The notes under the pieces were generated by a model. That model saw only the letters and a program-made list of their open reading frames with translations. It did no database searches and was not told where the DNA came from. A DNA stretch of 12,989 nt. It comes from Lachnospiraceae bacterium UBA3641 (lineage in GTDB: Bacteria; Bacillota; Clostridia; Lachnospirales; Lachnospiraceae). The DNA lies in NCBI GenBank assembly GCA_002373875.1, contig DFKQ01000093.1:1-12989 (forward strand), read 5' to 3'. Made by a program: the position numbers and the translations under genes. Of the stretch, positions 7,601 to 12,989 are shown in pieces. The first letter of the stretch is position 1; each line of letters starts with the position of its first letter.

Positions 7601-8512
7601 TACATCTTCCACAGCTTCCGCCGCCGGTATCTCTTCAACAGGTACTTCTTCCGCAGCGATTTCTTCCACGGCCGTTTCCTCTGCGGCTGCTTCTTCCGTG
7701 ACTATCTCCTCGGTCGGTATTTCTTCTACAGGTATTTCCTCTACAGGTATTTCCTCTACAGGTGTTTCTTCTACAGGTGTTTCTTCTACAGGTGTTTCTT
7801 CTGCAGGTAGCTCTTCCACAGATGTTTCTTCAACCGGCACTTCTTCCGCGGCGATTTCTTCCACGGTCATTTCCTCTGCAGCTGCTTCTTCCGTGACTAT
7901 TTCCTCTGCAGGTGTTTCTTCTAAGGATATTTCCTCTACAGGTATTTCTTCTGCGGGTAGCTCTTCCGCAGATGTTTCTTCAACCGGCACTTCTTCCGCG
8001 GCGATTTCTTCCACGGGCATTTCCTCTGCAGCTGCTTCTTCCGTAACTATTTCCTCGGCGGCTGCCTCTTCAGTAATTATTTCCTCGGCCAGTATTTCTT
8101 CTACAGGTGTTTCCTCTGCGGCTGCTTCTTCCGCGACTATCTCCTCGGTTGGTATTTCTTCTACAGGTATTTCTTCTGCAGATGTTTCTTCAACCGGCAC
8201 TTCTTCCACGGCTGCCTCTTCAGTAACTATTTCCTCGGCCGGTATTTCCTCTACAGGTATTTCCTCTGCGGGTATTTCTTCTGCAAGCAACTCTTCTGCA
8301 GATGCTTCCCCCTCCACAGGTGTATCTTCTGCAGGTATATCGGATATTTCAACAGCTGCCTGCTCTGCATCAGCAACTGCCTCAACTGCCTTTTCCTCTA
8401 CGCTTTTTACTTCCCCGGCTGCTTTTTGTAATTCTTCATCCTCCGAAACAACGGTCTTCTTCCCCATCATCTCATTAAGCAGTCCGTCAAGATATTCCTC
8501 TGTTGAACTCAT
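4652..8512 (-). CDS. Giant Glu/Pro-repeat single-pass membrane protein of unknown function
   Basis: Not a family I recognise. With the ATG at 8512 it has 1286 residues; an ATG at 8518 is less likely because GGGAG would touch it, whereas GGAG lies 6 nt before 8512. Residues 1 to about 1090 are acidic and probably disordered. They hold a pentapeptide array (60-298), hexapeptides (367-426) and 19-residue units (565-716). Linkers between them repeat three short motifs: MSxxExxxLL (1, 439, 800), EIAEI (309, 748, 840) and DEELP (336, 866, 1003). A charged helix rich in Lys, Arg and Glu (889-922), a possible amphipathic segment GFFARLIDAITEV (986-998) and a Lys/Pro tract (1041-1077) precede one membrane helix (1094-1118). 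The positive-inside rule puts the repeats in the cytoplasm and a 168-residue domain outside. That domain starts with a TPR-like helix pair and ends acidic. It is the first gene of the operon; a membrane-anchored scaffold is my inference. Confidence 0.85.
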   Translation of the reverse strand: MSSTEEYLDGLLNEMMGKKTVVSEDEELQKAAGEVKSVEEKAVEAVADAEQAAVEISDIPAEDTPVEGEASAEELLAEEIPAEEIPVEEIPAEEIVTEEAAVEEVPVEETSAEEIPVEEIPTEEIVAEEAAAEETPVEEILAEEIITEEAAAEEIVTEEAAAEEMPVEEIAAEEVPVEETSAEELPAEEIPVEEISLEETPAEEIVTEEAAAEEMTVEEIAAEEVPVEETSVEELPAEETPVEETPVEETPVEEIPVEEIPVEEIPTEEIVTEEAAAEETAVEEIAAEEVPVEEIPAAEAVEDVSENDEIAEIAAAILEKIPEKTEEIPAPAYMEDDELPAIVYAPEDPQAEENIVSKGIAAAAEEAPVAEEVPVAEEAQVLEEAPVAEEIPVAEEAQVLEEAPVAEEVPVVEEAMAAEEAPIAEENTAAKEEPVEDMMSEAEMEELLKAFDKKEAKKKEKEEDEEIEAIFNRLRDDTVRSEINETLADVKSIPDPSSEEIDLSPLEGILDEVDAPGFDDIADNTDELLAGLDMIKFDEEGAPSVEAVPMPEEAAIAEEVPAAEEEIPPAEEVPTVEEAPASEEEVSPVEEIPPVEEAPAAEEEIPPAEEIPPVEEAPAAQEEIPPAEEIPPVEEAPAAQEEIPSAEEIPPVEEVPAAQEEIPSAEEIPPVEEAPVAQEEIPPAEDNPPVEETPAAQEEIPPSEEIPPVEEAPSTEEDLPAGNDNIMDDIGLVDSIVDETTIDSNSAEIAEIADYINEVTSAREDNPASDGEGDSTEPGDAADIGDAGTDAEDTGSNDIMSEDEIDSLLKSIEEMGEPTTAMADEEADLSDIIADSDDSEIAEIGDLLDKNDNFEAVDPGALNKEDEELPGILDISGDEEEDDEQLSPAEKRKRAKEAKKAAKEAEKERKRKEKEERKKRRKGSPDPELEVKTEEELTPEEAALKADMDEALSGMEFNDIPEYEGVDLEVVEKGDEAASRKKPKKGFFARLIDAITEVPGEDDEELPNVFAEETAKDIAKAGAVDNEQILKELGDEETGGKKKGKKEKKPKKAKKPKKEKPKKEKKPKKEKPKKERKPIDPELLKMPRLPKKKVALIMLSTLSVGILIGMAAMVVPYYTDMGDAYVAFDEGDYQKSYMALTGHRLNDEQQALYDKSRILYRLQQRLRSYRNYLKLGMRMDALNALIQALGEADEDRENAARLGVSGQFSAYENEINSELANTFSLSPAQARTFLTIDDSQAYSWALHDYLDSPEDAGDQTEEEISEPEDTVVNPLIEGEESEIEDW
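6365..6820 (-). repeat. Tandem 57-bp coding repeats (19-residue units), about 8 copies
   Basis: Within the giant repeat protein, units starting every 19 residues (565 to 716, numbered from the ATG at 8512) follow the pattern EEIPPAEEIPPVEEAPAAQ. The central copies differ by only a few residues. Outer copies are more diverged, for example EDNPPVEE near 6450. At the DNA level the plus strand repeats tcttccacgggcggaatctc in most units, so duplication is recent or copies are being homogenised. Units are multiples of 3 bp, so copy-number change would keep the reading frame. Confidence 0.9.
7235..7414 (-). repeat. Hexapeptide array with 54-bp higher-order repeat
   Basis: Ten hexapeptides (APVAEE, VPVAEE, AQVLEE and variants) occupy residues 367-426 of the giant repeat protein. 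Three hexapeptides form an 18-residue block, seen as two almost identical 54-bp DNA units around 7287-7394 that include caacacctgagcctcttctg twice. This period differs from the 5-residue and 19-residue arrays on either side. Confidence 0.85.
7619..8335 (-). repeat. Pentapeptide (15-bp) Glu-rich array
   Basis: About 48 pentapeptides of the form [I/T/V/A]-[P/A]-[V/A/T]-E-E cover residues 60-298 of the giant repeat protein. Larger blocks recur as well: EIVTEEAAAEEM starts at two positions 50 residues apart, and EIVTEEAAAEET follows 65 residues later. A run of almost identical 15-bp units (acaggtgtttcttct) occurs near 7753-7800. Confidence 0.9.
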
Positions 8513-8557
8513 ATCCATCTCCCGCAGAATACATCTGTCTGACCATTATCATCCAAC

Positions 8558-8572
8558 ATGATAGTTTATCAT
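8558..8572. promoter_or_regulatory. 15-bp palindrome overlapping the repeat-gene promoter
   Basis: ATGATA and TATCAT form perfect 6-bp arms around a 3-nt centre, 46 bp upstream of the ATG at 8512. The site covers the proposed -10 element, as an operator would. The plus-strand heptamer atagttt is also repeated at 8561 and 8571, one helical turn apart. Operator function is inferred; an AT-rich palindrome of this size can arise by chance. Confidence 0.35.
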
Positions 8573-8591
8573 AGTTTCGTAATTCAAACAA
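8563..8591 (-). promoter_or_regulatory. Possible sigma-A promoter for the repeat-protein/his operon
   Basis: On the minus strand TTGTTT (8591-8586) and TAAACT (8568-8563) are separated by 17 bp, giving a start near 8556 and a leader of about 43 nt. Matches to consensus are only moderate. The location is right: just after the cheV terminator and before the first operon gene. Confidence 0.4.
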
Positions 8592-8602
8592 CTTTGTAAC
8601 AT

Positions 8603-8633
8603 AAAAAAGGAGAACTCCCTGTGAAGTTCTCCT
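8603..8633 (-). terminator. Intrinsic terminator of cheV
   Basis: On the minus strand AGGAGAACT and AGTTCTCCT form a perfect 9-bp stem with an 8-nt loop, followed at once by six T residues. It lies 20 bp past the cheV stop. No T-run follows on the plus strand, so it acts in the cheV direction only. Confidence 0.93.
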
Positions 8634-8652
8634 GTCGAAAACAGTTTATATG

Positions 8653-9546
8653 CTACTTAAGCAGCTTATCAATCTCCTGGACAAGCTTGCCTATCTCAGG
8701 CTTACTTAACTGGGCATCGGCACCAAGAGCCTCGCCCTTGCGTCTCATCTCTTCGTTAACAAGGGATGAGAAAATAACAACCGGAATATGCTTAAGCCTG
8801 TCATCCGTCTTGATGAGCTTGGTCAGCCTGTGTCCATCCATCTGTGGCATCTCGATATCAGTGATAACACAAGCAACCTTCTGGTCAAGCTCACCCTTAT
8901 CAAGACACTCGTTGATGTAATTCCAGGCTGCAAGTCCATCCTCGTTCCTGTTAATGTTAGTATATCCCGCCTTGGTAAGAGCATCGCATATAAGCTTGTT
9001 AAGAAGGTGTGAGTCCTCAGCGATAACAATGGGCTTCTGGCTTCTCTCCCTTTCCCCAAGGGCATCTATCTCGGTAAGCTTAAGTCCGGTTTCAGGCGAT
9101 ATATCCGTAACGATCTTCTCGAAATCCAGAATTATCACAAGCCTGTCATCCATCTTGATAACGCCTGTCGATATACCCTCGTCTCCGTTGTTGATAGTCG
9201 CATCCGGCTTGATTATCTGCTTCCATGAATATCTGTTGATGCCTACTACCTTATCAACATGAAAGGCAACATCCAACTTGTTGAAATTGGTGATGATAAA
9301 AAGACCTCCCGGCTCAGATTCACCAAGCTGAAGGGCATTCCTCAGATCTATCGCAGTGATCATTGTATCACGCGGCATAAATATTCCCTCTATGCTCGGA
9401 TGTGCATTGGGAACCGGCGTGACAGGTTGATATGTTATTATCTCATTTATCTTGGCAACGTTGATCCCGTATGAATTATCCCCTATTTTAAATTCAAGGA
9501 TCTCCAGTTCGTTTGTACCGTTTTCCAATAGAATCTTAGTGTCCAT
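8653..9546 (-). CDS. cheV: Chemotaxis coupling protein CheV (CheW-REC)
   Basis: Cytoplasmic adaptor that couples chemoreceptors to the CheA kinase and can be phosphorylated for adaptation. The 297 residues match CheV length. Residues about 10-155 form a CheW-like domain (LEILEFKIGDNSYGINVAKI, then GIFMPRD and the second barrel). Residues about 171-297 form a receiver domain with acidic residues E177 and D178, phospho-acceptor D230 (VITDIEMPQMDG), S260 (VVIFSS) and K282 (SKPE). All receiver residues are present, so phosphorylation is expected. GAGGTG at 9552-9557, 5 nt upstream, fixes the ATG. It has its own promoter and terminator and no chemotaxis neighbours. The receiver alone could suggest a response regulator, but the CheW domain makes CheV the better call. 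Confidence 0.95.
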   Translation of the reverse strand: MDTKILLENGTNELEILEFKIGDNSYGINVAKINEIITYQPVTPVPNAHPSIEGIFMPRDTMITAIDLRNALQLGESEPGGLFIITNFNKLDVAFHVDKVVGINRYSWKQIIKPDATINNGDEGISTGVIKMDDRLVIILDFEKIVTDISPETGLKLTEIDALGERERSQKPIVIAEDSHLLNKLICDALTKAGYTNINRNEDGLAAWNYINECLDKGELDQKVACVITDIEMPQMDGHRLTKLIKTDDRLKHIPVVIFSSLVNEEMRRKGEALGADAQLSKPEIGKLVQEIDKLLK

Positions 9547-9588
9547 AACATCACCTCATCATTGTATTGTTGTAAAATGCCTGACCAT

Positions 9589-9597
9589 ATTATAACA
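9589..9597 (-). promoter_or_regulatory. cheV: Extended -10 promoter of cheV
   Basis: The minus strand reads TGTTATAAT, a perfect TATAAT preceded by TGn. The predicted start near 9582 leaves a leader of about 36 nt. No good TTGACA lies at 16-18 bp, as is common for extended -10 promoters; the upstream DNA is rich in T-tracts. I see no clear motility sigma factor (SigD/FliA) site. Confidence 0.65.
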
Positions 9598-9681
9598 CAG
9601 TTAATTCAAAAAATACACAAAAAAGTATAGAATCTTTGAAATTATCTGTGAATTTCGTCAATTCAGCGTTCATTTTTTCTT

Positions 9682-10860
9682 TTACAATTTATCATACCTT
9701 AAATTTTCATATTTCTTTGTCAACTTCTTAAAATCTTCACGCGCAACATCTATTGCCCTTTCCGACGGCGTGTGGTCTCTTTTAAGAACATATCCGTTCC
9801 TGCGAAGGTTCTCGACTTCTCTTCTGTATTTTCTCCGTACCCTCTCCCTTTCACTCCTTATTCCCGCTTTCCTTGCCGCACGTCTCTTATGATCATGCCT
9901 TATCCGTTCATCAAGGTCTATATGGTCATCACTCTCCATCATCTTCATATCATAACCATGTCTTAAGTAGTACATCCTTATGAACATAAATATACCCTTA
10001 AGCACAAAATATATAACAGCTGCCAGAAACAGGATGATCAGGATTTTCTCGATCACCTGCAGAAGGGTTATAAGCCATATCGGAGTCGGGGATTGCGGCA
10101 AAAGCTCCATTTCAAAAGCTCCCGTCTCTCCACCACCGGTTTCCCCGGTACCGCCCCTCATAAACAGGGATATGATAAAGATCAGCACCTTTCTCAGCTG
10201 CTGTGCCAGAAGATGCAAGCCGCTCCTCATGTATCGAGCGGCAGAATCGGATCTTACAAGAAACATGATGGCAGTAAACACAGCTACAAGGGTAACTACT
10301 ATCGTTCCGTTATTCTTAAACATCTCCTCAAGAGGGGTAGATGCGTTTACCTGCATATCGTCTGCAAGGTGTACTGCATTTAAAAGGTATGTTCTGATAA
10401 AAAAAAGTGCAACGAACAATATCCCGCTGATATACGATCCACGTATAAGCCCGGGTATTTCATGCCAGGAGGCATAAGCAAATGCCGATAACATTACCGT
10501 TACAGCTACCGGATGAACCATATTAAAGCTCCTGACATTCCCACCTGTCCAAAAGAACAGGTCGTTTAGTGAGATGATCCCAAAAACAAGAAGCCCCATA
10601 ACCTTAGAGGGGACAGAAAGCGGTAAAAAAACAAGAAATATAAGTTCCAGACAGTGAACTCCAATAAAAAGGAGAAGCTTTTCAATGTAAACCCTGCTTA
10701 AATACGAGCAGACAATGATAAATCCCAAGACTACAGCATGGATAGGCATCGTTTCAACCTTAAGCATACCAAATATCCACTCTGCAGACATGAAAACAAT
10801 CAGAAAGATCATTGTGTTATTCAGCCACTCTGCCAAAATGTGGTATTTTCTAGCTCTCAT
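9682..10860 (-). CDS. Polytopic membrane protein with DUF4129-like tail, TgpA-related but without transglutaminase core
   Basis: A 392-residue membrane protein. About seven hydrophobic segments lie between residues 16 and 203, with a further weak one near 224-234. A short Gly-rich loop (236-247) leads to a strong final helix (262-294). The tail is basic and cytoplasmic. Residues about 340-390 read YRREVENLRRNGYVL, then TPSERA and LTKKYENLRY. This matches the pattern at the end of TgpA/DUF4129 proteins (tyrosine, glycine, TPxE, then LTxxYExxRY). TgpA proteins normally carry an extracytoplasmic transglutaminase domain between the last helices; here there is no room for one and no Cys-His-Asp motif. 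It is the third gene after moxR and DUF58, overlapping the latter by 11 bp, which is the usual place for TgpA. A partner or scaffold of the MoxR-DUF58 pair is the likely role. Confidence 0.75.
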   Translation of the reverse strand: MRARKYHILAEWLNNTMIFLIVFMSAEWIFGMLKVETMPIHAVVLGFIIVCSYLSRVYIEKLLLFIGVHCLELIFLVFLPLSVPSKVMGLLVFGIISLNDLFFWTGGNVRSFNMVHPVAVTVMLSAFAYASWHEIPGLIRGSYISGILFVALFFIRTYLLNAVHLADDMQVNASTPLEEMFKNNGTIVVTLVAVFTAIMFLVRSDSAARYMRSGLHLLAQQLRKVLIFIISLFMRGGTGETGGGETGAFEMELLPQSPTPIWLITLLQVIEKILIILFLAAVIYFVLKGIFMFIRMYYLRHGYDMKMMESDDHIDLDERIRHDHKRRAARKAGIRSERERVRRKYRREVENLRRNGYVLKRDHTPSERAIDVAREDFKKLTKKYENLRYDKL

Positions 10861-11980
10861 TTCTCACCGTCCACTTGACTATATGTTCATCTCCACCGCC
10901 AGTCAGCCTCGGCTCCATTAAGCTGTACTCAGGAATTATCCAGTGTACGTTCACACCCTTGTCCTTTATATCCACATATGCATCATAAAGATCCTGTTTC
11001 CTGTAATTGGAAATGATCACACATTCTGTATGTTCATAGTTATCATCAACCGACATTTCCTTCAACATCCCCGCAAAATCACCCTTTATGCAGGCCGCAT
11101 TCAACCTTGCCAATGAGATCTCTATATTTAAAAGATGCGGAGCATCGGCTCCCGCCCCTATGCTGACAGGCTGCTCCGTAATGGAATCGCAGCCATTTGA
11201 ATAGAGAGCGACCGGAATATGATTCTCTATAAAACGGTCGGCAAGAGAGGCCGCAAGACGTATTTCCTCTTCGATAAAGGTTTCTTCATGCCATTTGATA
11301 TGGCATTCGGCATTAAGAAATATAATTACTCTCCTCGTGATGGTTGTATAAAACTTATTTACAAGAAGCTTCTGTGAACCTGCACTTGCCTTCCAGTTTA
11401 TCCTGTTCATCGGGTCATATGACTGATATTCCCTTATCCCGGCGAACTCAAACGGATCTTCATTCCATCTTATGCCATCTATAATGTCACCTGTAAGCTG
11501 TGCAACAGGCTGCGGGATCTCTTCGGGATCAACCCTTCCCGGAAGAACACACACATAAGAATCCGGCTTAAAGGAGCGGATCATCATACCGGTAAGAAAA
11601 AGATCCTTGCATATAACATCAAGACTGTTTACCGGATATAAGCCTCTTTTCTTACATTTAAATCCGTATATGCGTGTAATCTTCCTATAGGGACGCAGTG
11701 AGAAAAAATCATTCCTGTAATACTGGTCCGTGACAGATGAATTATCCATTTTTTTGAATTCAAAGGTTCTTGTGATAGAGAACTTCACCTGTACAACCGG
11801 AAGCGGAAGAAGCTTATCATTACAGACCGTCTCTATAAGTTCGTTCTCTTCGCCTTCCCTTACTATATCCCTTCCAAAATCGACAGTAACCTTGAGGCCT
11901 TCCTTCCAGAAATATCTGTAAAGATACAGCTGGGCAAAGTAAAGACCGATGCCGGCCATAAGCGCAATAAGAAGCCTCAT
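10850..11980 (-). CDS. DUF58 family protein
   Basis: Membrane-anchored DUF58 protein of the MoxR system; exact role unknown, usually tied to envelope functions. With the ATG at 11980 it has 376 residues. A hydrophobic N-terminus (about 2-22) is followed by a beta-rich region and the DUF58 signature at about 175-210: DPFEFAGIREYQSYDPMNRI, then NWKASA and KLLVNKF. The C-terminal part is VWA-like, but the usual metal-site position reads FLNAECHIKW, without DxSxS. I prefer the start at 11980 over 11992 because GGAG lies 6 nt upstream and the ATG overlaps the moxR stop as ATGA; at 11992 the purine tract GAGGA would touch the start codon. It is coupled to moxR upstream and overlaps the membrane-protein gene downstream. 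Confidence 0.9.
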   Translation of the reverse strand: MRLLIALMAGIGLYFAQLYLYRYFWKEGLKVTVDFGRDIVREGEENELIETVCNDKLLPLPVVQVKFSITRTFEFKKMDNSSVTDQYYRNDFFSLRPYRKITRIYGFKCKKRGLYPVNSLDVICKDLFLTGMMIRSFKPDSYVCVLPGRVDPEEIPQPVAQLTGDIIDGIRWNEDPFEFAGIREYQSYDPMNRINWKASAGSQKLLVNKFYTTITRRVIIFLNAECHIKWHEETFIEEEIRLAASLADRFIENHIPVALYSNGCDSITEQPVSIGAGADAPHLLNIEISLARLNAACIKGDFAGMLKEMSVDDNYEHTECVIISNYRKQDLYDAYVDIKDKGVNVHWIIPEYSLMEPRLTGGGDEHIVKWTVRNES

Positions 11981-12930
11981 CGCCTTCTCCATTCCTCGGA
12001 AGGAACCTCGATACTTCCAAGGATCTCCCTGATCAGCCTTCGTTTTGAAGCTATATCCCTCCCCGAATAGATTATCATCCTGTGCGCAAGAACATATTCA
12101 GCCAGCTCTTTAATATCATCCGGGAGAACATGATCCCGCCCCCGTATAAATGCGCGCGCCTTGGCTGTCTTCATAAGCCACAGACTGGCTCTTGGGCTGA
12201 CGCCCATCCGTATAGACGAATGGTTACGCGTTTTATTTGTGATCTCTACAATATACCCCTTAAGATCATCATGTATATAAACCTTATCCGCCATGTTCTT
12301 AAGCTCTTCAATATCGTCACTGGTACATATTGTATCAGCAGAAGTATCTGCATGCTCTTCTCCGATAACTCCGAGCATCCTAACCTCATCTTCAGGCCTT
12401 ATGGCACCCATAGTAAGATACATGGCGAATCTGTCCAGGGAAGCCTCCGGAAGCGGGAATGTTCCGGAGGTCTCCACAGGATTCTCCGTTGCTATTACAA
12501 CAAAGGGGCGCGGAAGCATATAAGTTTCGTTATCGACCGTGACCTGGCCCTCTTCCATCGCCTCCAGCAATGCCGACTGTGTCCTTGGCGTTGCCCGGTT
12601 TATCTCATCGGCCAGAATTATATTGGCAAATACCGGACCTTTGACGAACCTGAATATCCCCTCTCTCTGATCATATACATTAAGGCCTGTTATGTCAGCA
12701 GGCAGAAGGTCAGGAGTGAACTGGATCCTTGAAAAATCAGAAGAGATCCTGGCGGATAATGTTTTGGCCATCAGGGTTTTACCGGTTCCGGGCATATCCT
12801 CGATCATAATATGTCCCCCTGCAACAATTCCCGTAAGAAGAAGATCTGTCACCTCTTCCTTCCCGATAACGACCGAATTAATACTTCTTTTCAACCTGTC
12901 GATAAGTTCTTTTCCCCTGGAAGCATCCAT
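11977..12930 (-). CDS. MoxR family AAA+ ATPase
   Basis: AAA+ ATPase thought to act as a chaperone for VWA or DUF58 partner proteins. With the ATG at 12930 it is 317 residues, normal for MoxR. Walker A MPGTGKT is at 46-52 and Walker B ILADEINRA at 105-113. TQSALLEAMEEGQVTV follows, then the sensor 1 motif ATENP (147-151) and PEASLDRF (161-168). The C-terminal lid region includes GVSPRASLWLMK. All ATPase motifs are intact. GGAGGT at 12936-12941, 5 nt upstream, favours the ATG at 12930 over the one at 12948. A possible -10 (TATAGA, 12971-12976) lies upstream, but its -35 would fall beyond the window. It is probably the first gene of the three-gene operon. Confidence 0.95.
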   Translation of the reverse strand: MDASRGKELIDRLKRSINSVVIGKEEVTDLLLTGIVAGGHIMIEDMPGTGKTLMAKTLSARISSDFSRIQFTPDLLPADITGLNVYDQREGIFRFVKGPVFANIILADEINRATPRTQSALLEAMEEGQVTVDNETYMLPRPFVVIATENPVETSGTFPLPEASLDRFAMYLTMGAIRPEDEVRMLGVIGEEHADTSADTICTSDDIEELKNMADKVYIHDDLKGYIVEITNKTRNHSSIRMGVSPRASLWLMKTAKARAFIRGRDHVLPDDIKELAEYVLAHRMIIYSGRDIASKRRLIREILGSIEVPSEEWRRR

Positions 12931-12989
12931 AATATACCTCCGAAACATACGGATATTCAGGATCCCGTATTCTATAGTAAACGAAATAA

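Noticed and set aside
6365..8335. Regular direct repeats considered as a CRISPR array
   Set aside because: Units are contiguous coding repeats with no unique spacers, and they stay in frame with the long minus-strand gene.
5175..8561. Long plus-strand open frames (358, 343 and 373 codons) rich in Ser, Gly and Thr
   Set aside because: They are antisense shadows of the Glu-rich repeats: GAA/GAG codons read backwards give TTC/CTC-type triplets and few stops. None has a convincing ribosome site or domain.
9638..9665. Two overlapping AT-rich hairpins (arms 9638-9643/9651-9656 and 9649-9654/9660-9665) downstream of the TgpA-like gene
   Set aside because: Stems are only 6 AT-rich pairs and the minus-strand T-run begins more than 10 nt after the stem, so I could not support a terminator.
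12082..12732. 216-codon plus-strand open frame
   Set aside because: Antisense to moxR, which has all ATPase motifs.

Overview
This window looks like a chromosomal segment of a motile Lachnospiraceae-type Firmicute (Clostridia), something like Butyrivibrio or Lachnospira. The evidence is moderate GC, purine-rich GGAGG ribosome sites, a CheV coupling protein, a Firmicute-style tRNA-Leu 5' end at the left edge, and long Glu/Lys-rich membrane proteins. The genus is inference. Every gene I can support lies on the minus strand, so transcription runs from right to left.

Right part (12930 to 9682): a tightly overlapping three-gene operon. It encodes a MoxR-type AAA+ ATPase, a DUF58 protein, and a polytopic membrane protein. 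The last has a DUF4129-like tail resembling TgpA, but no transglutaminase core. Such operons are usually linked to cell-envelope functions.

Middle (9597 to 8603): a stand-alone cheV gene (CheW domain plus receiver domain) with its own extended -10 promoter and a textbook intrinsic terminator. No other chemotaxis gene is nearby.

Left part (about 8591 to 77): a probable six-gene operon with no terminator visible inside it. It starts with a 1286-residue single-pass membrane protein whose cytoplasmic part holds three differently built Glu/Pro repeat arrays, separated by recurring short motifs. One of those motifs resembles the CheY-binding N-terminal peptide of FliM/FliY. Next come hisH and hisF (both subunits of imidazole glycerol phosphate synthase), ung (uracil-DNA glycosylase), a membrane-anchored TPR/MORN protein, and lysA (diaminopimelate decarboxylase). 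Gene junctions from the repeat protein to the TPR/MORN gene are overlaps or gaps of 13 bp or less; lysA follows after 74 bp. The 5' end of a tRNA-Leu gene runs off the left edge.

The most unusual element is the repeat protein. It may be a large disordered cytoplasmic scaffold on a single membrane anchor. Its FliM-like motifs sit directly downstream of cheV, which suggests, without proving, a link to chemotaxis or polar organisation. No mobile element, CRISPR array or phage gene is visible. No stretch over 300 bases lacks a gene.
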